From Paracoccus mutanolyticus (lineage in GTDB: Bacteria; Pseudomonadota; Alphaproteobacteria; Rhodobacterales; Rhodobacteraceae): DNA of 64,000 nt. Made by a program: the position numbers and the translations under genes. The notes under the pieces are model-generated. The model was not told the origin of the DNA and made no database searches. It saw nothing but the letters and a program-made list of their open reading frames with translations. This document shows positions 39,207-49,486 of the stretch, one piece after another. Where the stretch lies: positions 1,942,501 through 2,006,500 of the forward strand of contig NZ_CP030239.1 of the NCBI RefSeq assembly GCF_003285265.1. Direction: 5' to 3'. The stretch's first letter is position 1; each line of letters starts with the position of its first letter.

Positions 39207-40021
39207 ATGGCGACCCTGTCCTACAAACATTACGCCGACATCTATGCCGACGCGGTGGCCGACGCCACCCGCAGCTGGCCCGGCAGATGGCCGGCTGAGC
39301 GATCTGAACCGGCTGACCGGCACACAACGCAATGACGTTCTGCACGGCTCGGCGCAGGACGACGGCATCCTGGGCCTGGCCGGCAATGACACGCTTTACG
39401 GCGGGGCCGGCTCGGACTTTCTGCTGGGCGGCACCGGCGACGACAGCCTGCTGGGCGGTGCTGGCACGGACTTCCTGTTCGGCGCGACCGGCAACGACCG
39501 GCTGTGGGGCCAGGCCGGTCAGGATGTCCTGGACGGCGGCACGGGCAACGACACGCTGTGGGGCGGTCAGGGCAACGACCGGCTGTACGGCTTTTTCGGC
39601 AACGACCGCCTGCTGGGCGAGGCGGGCAACGACCCTGGCGGCGGGCTACGGCAACGACCTGCTCGAGGGCGGGGCCGGGCGCGACACGCTGCGCGGCGAC
39701 TTCGGCGACGACACCCTGTCGGGCGGGGCGGGCAACGACCTGCTGTCGGGCGGCTGGGGCGCGGACGCCTTTGTCTATGACGGTGGCGCGGACCGGATCA
39801 TCGACCTCGAGACCGGCCTGCGCGCCGACGGGACCGCGACCGGCGCCCCGGCCGAGCATGTCACCATCGCCGTGGACGGCATCGACGATTACGCCGACCT
39901 GATGGCGGTCGCGCGCCAGGTGGGCGGGAACGTGGTGTTTTCCTTCGGCGCGGGCGACAGCCTGGTGCTGGAGGGGGTGCCGCTGTCCCAGCTCGGCGCC
40001 TCGATGTTCGACTTTACCTGA
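39207..40021 (+). CDS. small RTX (hemolysin-type calcium-binding) protein, frameshifted
   Basis: About 271 residues. N-terminal 40 residues [17 protein letters not shown]; then about ten nonapeptide repeats of GGxGxDxLxG type, for example [20 protein letters not shown] and [18 protein letters not shown], ending with [20 protein letters not shown] and a hydrophobic tail [20 protein letters not shown] like a type I secretion signal region. Three shifts (near 39265, 39290 and 39634) interrupt it. Expected to be exported by a TolC-dependent ABC exporter (none in this window) and to fold with Ca2+. No catalytic domain is visible. Start uncertain. Confidence 0.8.
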
Positions 40022-40793
40022 ACCGGAGCGAGCTTGCCATATTGTGCCAGAACCGCGCGCCGGCTTCGTCGGTGACGCGGGCCCTAGGCGTTTGGGAAAG
40101 GACGAAGGCGAAATCCGTCTTTGCCTTCTGCGCAGCGCCCAGCGTGGCCCCGCGACGGGCCACGGCCATCGCCGCGCCCAGAAGCCACAGCGGCTTGCCC
40201 ACCGCGGCAAAGGCCACCAGCCCGCCCAGGTTCGAGGCGAAGTTCAACAGCTTGGTATGCGCCGTCGCCTTGAGGATGCCGTAGCCCGCCAGCATGACGA
40301 AACCCAGCATCAGGAAGGCCCCGGTCCCGGGCCCGAGCAGCCCGTCGTAAAAGGCGATCAGCGGCACCACGCTGGCGGTGAAAAGCCCCGGAGAAAGCCG
40401 CCGCGCGCGGTCAAGGTCGTTCAGCCCCGGCTTCAGGGCAAAGAACACCGCGATGGCGATCAGAAGGACCGGCAGGAGATAGCGCAGCAGGTCGGTGGGG
40501 ATCGCCGCGACGCAGAGCGCGCCCGCCAGCCCGCCGGCGAAGGCCACGGCCGCCGCGCCCTTTTGCGCGCGCAGGTCCACCAGGCCGCGCCGGGCATAGG
40601 AGATCGCCGCCGTCGCCGCGCCGAAGGCGCCCTGCACCTTGTTCGTGGCCAGCGCCTGCGCCGGAGGAATGCCCGCCAGCATCAGCGCGGGCACGGAGAT
40701 CAGCCCGCCGCCGCCGGCGATGGCATCGACGAAGCCGGCGGCAAAGGCCGCGGCCACCAGCATCAGGACAAGATCAAGGGAAAGCTCGAACAT
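40014..40793 (-). CDS. sulfite exporter TauE/SafE family protein
   Basis: 259 residues, start at 40793 ([20 protein letters not shown]). About eight helices in two repeats; the repeat motifs [20 protein letters not shown] and [20 protein letters not shown] are diagnostic. Likely exporter of sulfite, sulfonate or a carboxylate. The last 40 residues ([20 protein letters not shown] and on) are hydrophilic, while the family normally ends in a hydrophobic helix, so a missing base near 40150 is possible. Its end overlaps the RTX gene end by 8 bases; an inverted repeat lies upstream of its start. Confidence 0.85.
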   Translation of the reverse strand: MFELSLDLVLMLVAAAFAAGFVDAIAGGGGLISVPALMLAGIPPAQALATNKVQGAFGAATAAISYARRGLVDLRAQKGAAAVAFAGGLAGALCVAAIPTDLLRYLLPVLLIAIAVFFALKPGLNDLDRARRLSPGLFTASVVPLIAFYDGLLGPGTGAFLMLGFVMLAGYGILKATAHTKLLNFASNLGGLVAFAAVGKPLWLLGAAMAVARRGATLGAAQKAKTDFAFVLSQTPRARVTDEAGARFWHNMASSLRFR

Positions 40794-40853
40794 GGCCGGG
40801 GCGTGATGCGGCGGGGGCGCGGAATTGTAAAGGGCGGCGAGGATGGCGCGGTC

Positions 40854-40952
40854 GCATGGGTATTTGGAAAACGGTGAAAACCCCTGGGCGGCCCTGATGT
40901 CTGCAAGGGCGGCGGAAGGGCTCTCTTTCACTGTTTTCCAAGTACCCATTGC
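40854..40952. repeat. inverted pair of TATTT-type motifs
   Basis: Arm 1 (40854-40879) has GGGTATTTGGAAAACGGTG; arm 2 (40926-40952) is nearly its reverse complement (TTTCACTGTTTTCCAAGTAC). About 24 of 26 positions match with one indel; the loop is about 46 bases. Lies between xerC (upstream on the minus strand) and tauE/safE, and could form a large hairpin. Confidence 0.7.
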
Positions 40953-40984
40953 GGCGCCGGCCACGGGCGGGCCGCGCGGGGTGC

Positions 40985-41923
40985 CTAGCGCCGGGGGTGG
41001 GCCGCGCGGTAGACGGCCAGCAGATGGGCGTTGTCCACCCCGGTATAGACCTGCGTGGTCGAAAGGCTCGCGTGACCCAGCAATTCCTGGATCGTGCGCA
41101 GATCGCCCCCGGCGGCCAGAAGGTGGGTGGCGAAGGAATGGCGCAGCGCATGCGGCGTCGCCGTGTCCGGCAGGCCCAGGGACTGGCGCATCAGGCTCAT
41201 GGCCTTGGCCATGACCGAGGCGTTGAGCGGGCCGCCGCGCGCGCCGCGAAACAGCGGCTGGTCCGGCGCGCGGGGATGGGGGCAGAGCTCCAGATAGGCC
41301 GCGACCGCCTGGCGCGCGACCGGCAGGACGGGGACCTGGCGTTCCTTCTTGCCCTTGCCGCGGATGGTCAGCGCCTCGCGGAAGGGCCAGTCGGCGCCGG
41401 TCAGTCCCAGCGCTTCCGAGATGCGCAGGCCGCAGCCGTAAAGCAGCGTCAGCACCGCCGCGTCGCGGGCCGCGATCCAGGGCTCGGGGTGGGTATGGCC
41501 GGCAAGGTCCAGCAACTCGCGGGCCTGATCCACCTCGAGCGGGCGGGGCAGGGACCGGGTAAAGCGCGGCCCGCGCGAGGCGAGCGCCCTGGAGGCGTCG
41601 AACCCATGCCGGTCCGACATCCAGCGCAGGAAGCTGCGCACCGCCGACAGCCGCCGCGCCAGCGAGCGCGCGCCCAGGCCCCGCGCCCGCTCGGACGCGG
41701 CAAAGGCGCGCATGTCCGTTTGCGTCAGGCTGCCCAGCGTCGCCGGCAGGGCGGGCCCGCCCTGGTGGCGGCCGAGGAAGGACAGGAAAGCCAGCAGGTC
41801 GCCCTGATAGGCCTTGATCGTATGGTCCGAGCGGTCGCGCGCGCCCCGTTCGCTGTCCAGCCAGCGCTGCAGCTGGTCGGCCATCAGCGGGGCCAATGCC
41901 AGGGGCTGCTCGGGGCCGGTCAT
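40985..41923 (-). CDS. xerC: tyrosine recombinase XerC
   Basis: Intact, 312 residues from ATG 41923. With XerD resolves chromosome dimers at dif. N-terminal SAM-like domain (SDHTIKAYQGDLLAFLSFLG) and catalytic domain with R in GCGLRISEALGLTGADW, K in IRGKGKKERQVPVLPVARQA, H-x-x-R in PHALRHSFATHLLAAGGDLR, H in LLGHASLSTTQ and Tyr in VYTGVDNAHLL. Downstream of fsa and DUF484 on the minus strand with an 11-base gap; this order divergent from priA is common in Rhodobacterales. Confidence 0.94.
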   Translation of the reverse strand: MTGPEQPLALAPLMADQLQRWLDSERGARDRSDHTIKAYQGDLLAFLSFLGRHQGGPALPATLGSLTQTDMRAFAASERARGLGARSLARRLSAVRSFLRWMSDRHGFDASRALASRGPRFTRSLPRPLEVDQARELLDLAGHTHPEPWIAARDAAVLTLLYGCGLRISEALGLTGADWPFREALTIRGKGKKERQVPVLPVARQAVAAYLELCPHPRAPDQPLFRGARGGPLNASVMAKAMSLMRQSLGLPDTATPHALRHSFATHLLAAGGDLRTIQELLGHASLSTTQVYTGVDNAHLLAVYRAAHPRR

Positions 41924-41934
41924 GCCCTGGCCCC

Positions 41935-42684
41935 TTACTCGCGCAGCCACGAGATCAGCACCAGCCGGAACACTTGCCCGAAGAAGCGCAGCAGGTCCGT
42001 GCCCTGGGCCGGGGTGAAGCGCCCCGCCTCGGCCGAGCCCATCAGCAGCAGCGCGGGGAAGCGCTGCGGCCCGAGGTCGATGGGCAGCAGCGCCTCGGAC
42101 CGGATGGGCGCGCGGGCGCCCTCGTGATAGGGCAGGGTTTCGGCGGCCGCGGCGCGCAGCACGATGTCGTCGCCGCGCGGCGTGCGGCGGCCGGCGCGAA
42201 TCAGCTCGGCGATACGGCCGGCGGGGGTGATGACCAGGGGCCCGGACAGGTCCGCGGCCGGCGCCGCCCCCGATTCCATCAGCAGCCGCAGCGTGTCGAT
42301 GCGCAGGATCGGCGCGACCGAGCTGCCCAGGTTTTCCAGGAAGCCGTCGAAATCGACCGGCTCGAGCAGCGAGATCACCGCCCGGTGGATGGTGTTCATG
42401 CCCGACTGGTTCTCGTAGGCGGCCGAGATCACCGATTCATGGGCCGATTCCAGCCGGTCGAGCCGGCTTTCCAGGGCCTGCATGGCGCGGCCCCGGATGT
42501 CGATGACATTGTCGCCCAGGTCCGCGTCGCGCGCGCCGATCAGCGCCCGCATCAGGTCGCGGTCGCCGAGGATCAGGTCCGGGCGGGCCAGCAGGCGGGC
42601 GCGGTCCTCGGGGGACAGCGCCTCGGGCGCGGTTTCGGATGTGGGCGCGGGGGCGGCCCCGGGGTCGGCGGGTGCGCCGCTCAT
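41935..42684 (-). CDS. DUF484 (GAF-like) family protein
   Basis: 249 residues from ATG 42684, which overlaps the fsa stop. A Pro/Ala-rich start, then the DUF484 pattern: [40 protein letters not shown] (coiled segment) and a GAF-like domain ([57 protein letters not shown]). Its gene is regularly found before xerC; function unknown, a sensory role has been suggested for the fold. Intact. Confidence 0.88.
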   Translation of the reverse strand: MSGAPADPGAAPAPTSETAPEALSPEDRARLLARPDLILGDRDLMRALIGARDADLGDNVIDIRGRAMQALESRLDRLESAHESVISAAYENQSGMNTIHRAVISLLEPVDFDGFLENLGSSVAPILRIDTLRLLMESGAAPAADLSGPLVITPAGRIAELIRAGRRTPRGDDIVLRAAAAETLPYHEGARAPIRSEALLPIDLGPQRFPALLLMGSAEAGRFTPAQGTDLLRFFGQVFRLVLISWLRE

Positions 42685-43334
42685 CCGATCTTCTGCCCCG
42701 TCTTGGCCCAGTCGGCGTTGAACTGGTCGAGCCCCTTGTCGGTCAGCACGTGGCTGGCCATCGCCTTGATGACGGCGGGGGGCGCGGTGATCACGTCGGC
42801 GCCGATGCGGGCCGCGTCGGTGATGTGGTTCACCGAGCGGATCGAGGCCGCGAGGATCTGCGTCTGGACGTCGTAGTTGTCGTAGATCGTGCGGATGTCC
42901 TCGATCAGCTGCATGCCGTCCAGGTTCAGGTCGTCGAGCCGGCCGATGAAGGGGCTGATGAACGTGGCCCCCGCCTTGGCCGCCAGGATCGCCTGCGCGG
43001 CGGAAAAGCACAGCGTGACGTTGACCATGTGGCCCTCGGAGGACAGCGCCTTGCAGGCCTTGAGCCCGTCCCAGGTCAGCGGCACCTTGACCGCGATATT
43101 GGGCGCGATCTGCGCGAGGTGCTTGCCTTCGCGGATCATCTCCGGCGCGTCGGCGGCCACCACCTCGGCGCATGACGGGGCCCTGGCCATCTCGCAGATC
43201 TCGCGCGTCACCTCGGCGATGGCGCGGCCCGACTTCAGGATCAGCGAGGGGTTGGTGGTCACGCCGTCGACCATGCCCAGGTCGTTCAGCTCTCGGATGG
43301 CGGCGGTGTCGGCGGTGTCGACGAAGAATTTCAT
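42681..43334 (-). CDS. fsa: fructose-6-phosphate aldolase / transaldolase-like (FSA/TalC)
   Basis: Intact, 217 residues, the short transaldolase subfamily. [55 protein letters not shown] with the Schiff-base Lys in VKVPLT, and [30 protein letters not shown]. It cleaves or forms fructose 6-phosphate, or acts as transaldolase; sequence alone does not separate the two. First gene of the fsa-DUF484-xerC unit, divergent from priA (171 bases between). Confidence 0.92.
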   Translation of the reverse strand: MKFFVDTADTAAIRELNDLGMVDGVTTNPSLILKSGRAIAEVTREICEMARAPSCAEVVAADAPEMIREGKHLAQIAPNIAVKVPLTWDGLKACKALSSEGHMVNVTLCFSAAQAILAAKAGATFISPFIGRLDDLNLDGMQLIEDIRTIYDNYDVQTQILAASIRSVNHITDAARIGADVITAPPAVIKAMASHVLTDKGLDQFNADWAKTGQKIG

Positions 43335-43505
43335 GCTCGGGCCCCTCCATAGGCTTTGCCCAGGGGTTTAGCGCAAAACCGGCAGGGCGGAAAGTCCGCA
43401 GGGGGCCGCTTGCGGGGCCTGTCGCGCCCGTGGCACAGTCCGCCCCTGTCCAGTTTCCTCGGAGACCGCCTTGACCGCCAGACCCCAGCCGCGCCCGCTG
43501 CCCTG

Positions 43506-45687
43506 ATGAACCGGCCGCCGTTCTATCCCCAGGGCGCCCGCATCGCCGTGCTGACGCAGGAGGTGGTGGGCATCCTGGACTACCTGGCGCCCGAGGGCGG
43601 CGTGCGGCTGGGCCAGCTGGTCGTCGTGCCTCTGGGCCCGCGCCGGGTCATGGGCGCGGTCTGGGGGCGGGGGGTGGGCGATTTCGACCTGGCCCGGCTG
43701 CGGCCCGTGGCGCGGCTGATCGACGCCCCGCCGCTGGCGCCCGGGATGCTGGAGTTCATGGCCCGGATGGCGGAATACACGCTGACGCCGCTGCCCGCGA
43801 TGCTGCGCATGGCGACGCGGGCGCCGGACCTGGACCAGCCGCCCGGGGCCCGGCGCATCGTCCATCGCGCGGGTCCCGCGCCCGAGCGGATGACCGACGC
43901 CCGCGCCGCCGTGCTGCGGGTGATCGAGGACCACGGCGGGGCAGGGTTCGCCCCGGGCGAACTGGCGCAGCTGGCCGGGGTCGGCGCCTCGGTCGTCCAC
44001 GGGCTGGTCAAGGCCGGCACCCTGACCGAGGTGCTGGCGCCGCGCGATCTGCCCTATCCGCGGCTCGACCCCGCGCTGCCCGGAAAGCCGCTGGCGCCCG
44101 ACCAGGCCGAGGCCGCGGCCGCGCTGCAGGGGGCGCTGCGGGGCCGGGGCATGGCACCACGCTGCTGCGCGGCGTCACCGGCTCGGGCAAGACCGAGGTC
44201 TTCTCGAGGCCGTCGCGGAATGGCTGCGCCAAGGCCGGCAGGCGCTGGTCCTGCTGCCCGAGATCGCGCTGTCGGCCGAGTTCCTGGACCGGGTCGAGGC
44301 GCGCTTCGGCGCGCGGCCCGGCGAATGGCATTCGGGCATCACCCGGGCCGAGCGGCGGCGGCTGTGGACCATGGCCGCGACGCAGAACGTGGGCCTGGTC
44401 GTCGGCGCCCGCTCGGCCCTGTTCCTGCCCTTTGCCGACCTGGGCCTGATCGTCGTCGATGAGGAGCACGATTCGTCCTACAAGCAGGAGGACGCGGTCT
44501 ATTACAGCGCCCGCGACATGGCCGTGCTGCGCGCCAGCATCGAGGGGGCGCAGGTGGTGCTGGCCTCGGCCACGCCGTCCCTGGAAAGCTGGGTCAATGC
44601 ACAGGCCGGGAAATACGCGCGCATCGACCTGCGCGCGCGCTATGGCAGCGCCGAACTGCCCGAGATGGGCACCATCGACCTGCGCGCGCAGGAGACCGAG
44701 CGCGGCCGCTGGATCAGCCCGCGCCTGGCGGCCGAGGTGGCGGCGCGCAGGGAGCGCGGCGAACAGTCGCTTTTGTTCCTGAACCGGCGCGGCTATGCCC
44801 CGATCACCGCCTGCCGGGCCTGCGGCCAGCAGATCGGCTGCGACCAGTGCGACGCCCGCATGGTCGAGCACCGCTTCCAGAACCGCCTGGTCTGCCACCA
44901 GTGCGGCGCGACGAAGCCCATCCCCACCGCCTGCCCGAGCTGCGGGACCGAGGGCAAGATGACCGCCATCGGCCCCGGCGTCGAGCGCCTGGCCGAGGAG
45001 GTGGCCGAGCGCTTCCCCGAGGCGCGGGCGGCGGTGCTGTCCCGGACCTGTCAATTGCCTGCGCGCTGAAGGAGGCTGATCGCCCTGATGCGCGGGCGAA
45101 CCGACATCATCATCGGCACCCAGATCGTCGCCAAGGGCCACGACTTCGCCCGTTGCACAGTGGAGCGGCTGATGAAGGTCATGGGGTTGCAAGGCGTTGT
45201 GCGCGGCAAGAAGGTCGTCACGATGCAGCCAGATCGCGGGCCCAGCCGGGCGCGAGGGGGACGAGGCGCGGGGGCTGGCGCTTCTGCAGACTATCAGCCC
45301 GACCACCCGGTGATCCGCGCGATCCTGTCGGGCGAGGACGAGGCGTTCTGGGATGCCGAGGCGGCGCAGCGGCAGGCGGCGGGGATGCCGCCCTTCGGCC
45401 GGCTGGCGGGCATCATCCTGTCCCACCCCGACCAGCCCGTGGTCGAGGATTACGCCCGCGCCCTGGCCCGCCGCGCCGCGCCCCTGCAGGCGGTGGGGGC
45501 CGAGCTTTGGGGGCCCGCGCCCGCGCCCATCGCCCGCATCCGGGGCCGTCACCGCGTGCGCATGCTGATCCGCGCGCCGCGCCAGGCGCCGGTGCAGCAG
45601 GCCATCGCCGAATGGCTGGCCGGGGCGCCGAAGCCGCCCACCAACCTGCGCCTGTCGGTGGACATCGACCCGCAAAGCTTTTTCTGA
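43506..45687 (+). CDS. priA: primosomal protein N' (PriA helicase), disrupted
   Basis: Restarts stalled replication forks; 3'-5' helicase. Reconstructed about 727 residues. N-terminal DNA-binding domain (IAVLTQEVVGILDYLAPEGG), Walker A LLRGVTGSGKTEVF in a second frame at about 44160-44210, Walker B LIVVDEEHDSSYKQEDAVYY, zinc-binding cysteines CRACGQQIGCDQCDARM and CHQCGATKPIPTACPSCG, then IIIGTQIVAKGHDF and C-terminal YQPDHPVIRAILSGEDEAFW. Broken near 44150, 44215, 45047-45087 (DLSIACALKE out of frame) and 45148-45240, where a transposase-like patch replaces about 30 residues including the helicase VI region. The gene should be indispensable, so sequence error is likely. Confidence 0.92.
45148..45222 (+). 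pseudogene. IS3-type transposase coding scrap inside priA
   Basis: About 75 bases encode ARCTVERLMKVMGLQGVVRG and KKVVTM, matching the helix-turn-helix linker region before the DDE core of IS3-family OrfB (CTVxRLMxxMGLQGVxRGK). It replaces the priA segment between KGHDF and the AGRAGR motif. No IS ends or target-site duplication are visible. Confidence 0.75.
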
Positions 45688-45712
45688 CGGGCAGGGCCCG
45701 CGCGCGCCCCGG

Positions 45713-46634
45713 TCAGGACGCCCATTCGGGGTCCGTGGTGAAGGCGATGGTCAGCCAGCGGTCGGGGCCTTCGTCGCCGATCTGGTCCCCGACCTCGTCC
45801 CGGATCGCGTCCCATTCCTCCAGCGTGCGGGCGGGGGCGCCCTGGGGCACGATGAAGAACAGCTCGATCTGGCGGCCCCGGCCGACCCGCGCGACATAGG
45901 CGCGGTGGCCCAGGAACCCGTGCCGCGCGGCGGCGGCCCGGGCGACGCGGTCGACATGGCTTTTCAGGTCCTGCGGCGTGACCAGCAGGATGTCGGCCAG
46001 CGCCTGGCGCACGGTCGGGATCGGCATCGGCAGCACGACCAGGCTGACCACGGCCAGCATCGCCGGTCGACATCGGGCGACATCCAATCCCAGGCCGTCC
46101 CCTGGATCGCCCAGCCGAAGCCGAAGGCCGTCAGCAGCGCCCCGGTCATCGCGGCCGAAATGGCCCAGGCCTTGGCGTCGAGTTCCAGAAACATCGACCC
46201 GATGCGCCGGTTCGCCCGGCGGCCGTAAAGCGCCATGGCCGCCGCCGTGACGACGGTGATGACGGCGTAAAGGATGGCCTGACCGAACGCAGGTCGCGCC
46301 CGCCGGCCATCAGGCTGCTGACCGCCGTGACCAGCGCATAGCCTGCCGCCCCGATCAGCAGGCTGCCGCTGAGCCCCAGCACCATCGGCTCCAGATGCCA
46401 GAAGCCCATGGTGAAATGCGGCCGCAGCCGGGCCTGGGTCCGCTCGGCCAGCGATTGCGTGATCAGGCGCGAGACCAGCAGGGCCAGCATGGTCATGCTG
46501 GCGTCCATGGCCGAATAGATGCCGTCGAAGATGATCGAGGACGAGCCGGTCAGCACGCCGAAGATCACCCCGAACCCGGCCAGCGCAAAGGTCACCGCGA
46601 TGGACAGGCGCAGGATCGACTGCTCGGACCGCAT
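45713..46634 (-). CDS. cation diffusion facilitator family transporter, frameshifted
   Basis: About 307 residues in three frames with changes near 46280 and 46070. N-terminus ILRLSIAVTFALAGFGVIFG, SSIIFDGIYSAMDASMTMLA (the family D-G-x-x-S/D metal motif), HFTMGFWHLEPMVLGLSGSL; middle VVTAAAMALYGRRANRRIGS and LELDAKAWAISAAMTGALLT; C-terminal cytoplasmic domain DLKSHVDRVARAAAARHGFL. Fits CDF-type divalent metal/proton antiporters, a divergent branch with FxFGYWHxE-like motif degenerate (MGFWHLEP). Metal unknown. Convergent with priA, 1 base downstream of the N-formylglutamate amidohydrolase gene. Confidence 0.82.
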
Positions 46635-46635
46635 C

Positions 46636-47376
46636 CTAGACCCCGCAGCGTTCCAGGAACCCGTCCATCACCCCGGCCAGGCGCTCGGCCCACAGCTCCT
46701 GGCCGGCCTCGTCCTCGATCAGGTCGTTCCTGACCTCGATCAGCACGTTGGGGCGGCCGTGGGCGATGGCGTGGCGGTCGATGGAATCGCCCGCCAGATG
46801 CCCGGCGTAGGGTTCGTTGTCGCCGGTGATCCAGCCCTGCGCGCGGCATTCGCGGATCAGGGCGGGGCCCAGCCGCGCGTCGTCGTGGGAATAGAGCACG
46901 CCGACCGACCAGGGCCGGCGCGGGCGGCCGCGCAGCTGGCGGGTAAAGCTGTGGACGGCGCAGATCGCCCGGTCCGGACGCCGGGCGGCCAGCGCGGCAT
47001 AGGCGGCGTGATAGGGGCGGTAAAGCCGGTCCAGCCGGCGTTCGCGCTCGGCCGCGTCGGCGTGGCGGTTCGCGGGGATGACGGTGCCGTCATAGATCCG
47101 CATCAGCAGGGTGGGGTCGTCCTCGCCCCGGTTCGGGTCGATCACCAGGCGCGAGAAATCCGACAGGATCGCCGGCGCCCCCATCCGCTGGGCCAGCTTT
47201 CGCGTCAGCCCCGCCGCGCCCACGTCATAGGCGATGTGGCGGGCCATGTCCTCGGGCGGAAGCCCCAGATCGCCGCCCCCGATCCAGTCGGGAACGCGGT
47301 TCGTGGCGTGATCGCAGGTGATCAGCCAGCGCGAGGGGCGGTCCTCGCCCAGGATGGAAAATGGTTCTGCCGTCAT
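46636..47376 (-). CDS. N-formylglutamate amidohydrolase family protein
   Basis: 246 residues from ATG 47376 (AAGGGACC upstream). WLITCDHATNRVPDWIG (metal His), IAYDVGAAGLTRKLAQRMGA, LSDFSRLVIDPNRGEDDPTL, RIYDGTVIPANRHADAAERE, RAICAVHSFTRQLRGRPRRP and VLIEVRNDLIEDEAG are the conserved blocks of this zinc-dependent FGase family. Hydrolyses N-formylglutamate or related N-acyl amino acids (histidine degradation or other pathways); no hut genes are in the window. Longer starts at 47394 and 47424 are possible. Divergent from pyk. Confidence 0.9.
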   Translation of the reverse strand: MTAEPFSILGEDRPSRWLITCDHATNRVPDWIGGGDLGLPPEDMARHIAYDVGAAGLTRKLAQRMGAPAILSDFSRLVIDPNRGEDDPTLLMRIYDGTVIPANRHADAAERERRLDRLYRPYHAAYAALAARRPDRAICAVHSFTRQLRGRPRRPWSVGVLYSHDDARLGPALIRECRAQGWITGDNEPYAGHLAGDSIDRHAIAHGRPNVLIEVRNDLIEDEAGQELWAERLAGVMDGFLERCGV

Positions 47377-47499
47377 GGTCCCTTTGCCTTGCATGGGGCA
47401 GACATTAGTGCAAGCCATGTCCACGGGGCCAGTTGCCGCGGGGCGGGGCCTGACGTAAGACAGCGCAGGTGATAGCGCAAACAGTCCGGGGGATCAGGG

Positions 47500-48945
47500 A
47501 TGAGACGGCATCGCAAGGTCAAGATCGTGGCAACGCTGGGACCATCCTCCAGCGATTTCGCCACCATCCGCGCGCTTTTCGAGGCCGGGGCGGACGTGTT
47601 CCGCCTGAACATGAGCCACGGGACCCACGACGAACAGCGCGCCCGCTATGACATCATCCGCCGGGTCGAGGCGGAATCGGGCCGCCCCATCGCGGTGCTG
47701 GCCGACCTGCAGGGGCCGAAGCTGCGCGTCGGCACATTCGCCCAGGGGCCGCACGACCTGCACGACGGCCAGAGCTTCCGCTTTGACCTGGACCCGGCGC
47801 CGGGCGACACGGCGCGCGTGCAGCTGCCCCATCCCGAGATCTTCGCCGCGCTGGACGCGGGCGCCGAGCTTCTGGTCAACGACGGCAAGATCCGGCTGCG
47901 GGTCGAACGCTGCGGGCCGGATTTCGCCGATTGCGTGGTGACGGCGGGCGGGCCGATCTCGAACCGCAAGGGCGTGAACGTGCCCGACGTGGTGCTGCCC
48001 CTGGCGGCGCTGTCGGACAAGGACCGCGACGACCTGGAATTCGCCTGCCAGCTGGGCGTGGACTGGCTGGCGCTGTCCTTCGTCCAGCGCCCCGAGGACG
48101 TGATCGAGGCCCGCGAACTGGCCAAGGGCCGCGCCGCGATCCTGAGCAAGATCGAGAAGCCGGCCGCCGTGCGGGCCTTTCCCGAGATCCTGAAGGTCTC
48201 GGACGGGATCATGGTGGCGCGGGGCGACCTGGGGGTGGAACTGCCGGTCCATTCCGTGCCGCCGATCCAGAAGCGCCTGACGCGGGCCTGCCGCGCGGCC
48301 GCCAAGCCGGTGATCGTCGCCACCCAGATGCTGGAATCCATGATCGAAAGCCCGATGCCCACCCGGGCCGAGGTCAGCGACGTGGCGACCGCGATCTATG
48401 AGGGGGCGGACGCGATCATGCTGTCGGCCGAAAGCGCCGCCGGCAGCTATCCGGTCGAGGCGGTGGCGACCATGGACAATGTCGCGCGCTCGGTCGAAAG
48501 CGATCCGACCTATCGCGAGATCATCGAAAGCTCGCGCCAGGCCAAGCGCCAGACCGTGGCCGACGCCATCGTCGCCGCCGCGCGCGAGATCGCCGAGACG
48601 ACCGACATTTCCGCGATCTGCGCCTTCACCTCGTCCGGCACCACAGTCAGCCTGGTGGCGCGCGAACGCCCGCGGGTGCCGATCATCGCCATGACCGCCG
48701 AGGAAACCACCCTGCGCCGGCTGTGTCTGACCTGGGGCACGCATTGCGTGCTGACGCCCGAACTGGTGCGCTTCAAGCAGGCGGTGGTCAACGCGGCCAA
48801 GGCGGCGCGCGATTTCGGCTTTGCCGACGAGACGAACCAGATCGTCGTGATGGCCGGCGTGCCCTTCAACCAGTCGGGCACGACCAACATCCTGCGCATC
48901 GCGCCCTGCGACGAACGCTTGATCTATCGCACCGATCCGGAATAA
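47500..48945 (+). CDS. pyk: pyruvate kinase
   Basis: Intact, 481 residues. KIVATLGPSSSDFATIRALF, VFRLNMSHGTHDEQRARYDI, ADLQGPKLRVGTFAQGPHDL, the catalytic lysine region AILSKIEKPAAVRAFPEILK, DGIMVARGDLGVELPVHSVP and ATQMLESMIESPMPTRAEVS (the K-H-P-H substrate loop) are all present; C-terminal allosteric domain SAICAFTSSGTTVSLVARER. Converts phosphoenolpyruvate and ADP to pyruvate and ATP. Divergent from the amidohydrolase gene. Confidence 0.97.
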   Translation: MRRHRKVKIVATLGPSSSDFATIRALFEAGADVFRLNMSHGTHDEQRARYDIIRRVEAESGRPIAVLADLQGPKLRVGTFAQGPHDLHDGQSFRFDLDPAPGDTARVQLPHPEIFAALDAGAELLVNDGKIRLRVERCGPDFADCVVTAGGPISNRKGVNVPDVVLPLAALSDKDRDDLEFACQLGVDWLALSFVQRPEDVIEARELAKGRAAILSKIEKPAAVRAFPEILKVSDGIMVARGDLGVELPVHSVPPIQKRLTRACRAAAKPVIVATQMLESMIESPMPTRAEVSDVATAIYEGADAIMLSAESAAGSYPVEAVATMDNVARSVESDPTYREIIESSRQAKRQTVADAIVAAAREIAETTDISAICAFTSSGTTVSLVARERPRVPIIAMTAEETTLRRLCLTWGTHCVLTPELVRFKQAVVNAAKAARDFGFADETNQIVVMAGVPFNQSGTTNILRIAPCDERLIYRTDPE

Positions 48946-48986
48946 GTCCCGGAGCCAAGAGATTTAGCAAGGAAAGGGTGGCCCCG

Positions 48987-49378
48987 ATGATCGACCTTCT
49001 GCTGCTGGCGGGGGTGGCGCTTTGCGCGCTCTCGGCGTGATGGCCGTCGTTTCGGTGGCGCGCACGCGCGCGCCGCGCGGGGCTGCGCTGGCCCTGGTGC
49101 TGGGCATCGTGGCGCTGTTCGCGGCAAGCTGGCTGGACGAGCGGCCCTTTGGCTGGCGCAGCGTCTGCGACGCCTGGGAGCGGCTGGTCAGCGGGAAAAG
49201 CTTTGGCGCCGACCCGGTGCTGCCGCCGGCCGAGCCGACCGCCGAACCCGCGGCGCCTGTGGCCGAGCCCGCGCCGGCGCCGGAACCTGCCCAGGAATCT
49301 ATGCCGGCCCCGGTGCCGGAACCCGCTCCGGCTCCGACGTCCGCTGGGGCGCCCCTGACCCCGGCTCCAGCCCAATAA
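48987..49378 (+). CDS. small membrane protein with Pro/Ala/Glu-rich tail, frameshifted
   Basis: Read as about 130 residues: MIDLLLLAGVALCALS in the first frame, one base missing near 49035, then VMAVVSVARTRAPRGAALAL, VLGIVALFAASWLDERPFGW (second helix) and a tail rich in PAEPTAEPAAPVAEPAPAP repeats. Two hydrophobic segments suggest an inner-membrane protein with a soluble, probably extended tail. AAGGAAAGGGTGG precedes the start. Family not recognised. Between pyk and rpmI on the same strand. Confidence 0.6.
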
Positions 49379-49486
49379 GGCTTGCCAATTCGCCGGCGCG
49401 GCCTTATAGGGCGCGCTTCCACCCGCGCGGCCGGCCGATATGGCATTGCCGAGTCGCGCGTTCACTCTGACCGCAAGGAGAGTAAA

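Noticed and set aside
39350..39760. DNA repeat array between 39350 and 39760
   Set aside because: The periodicity reflects the RTX nonapeptide coding repeats, not a non-coding repeat.
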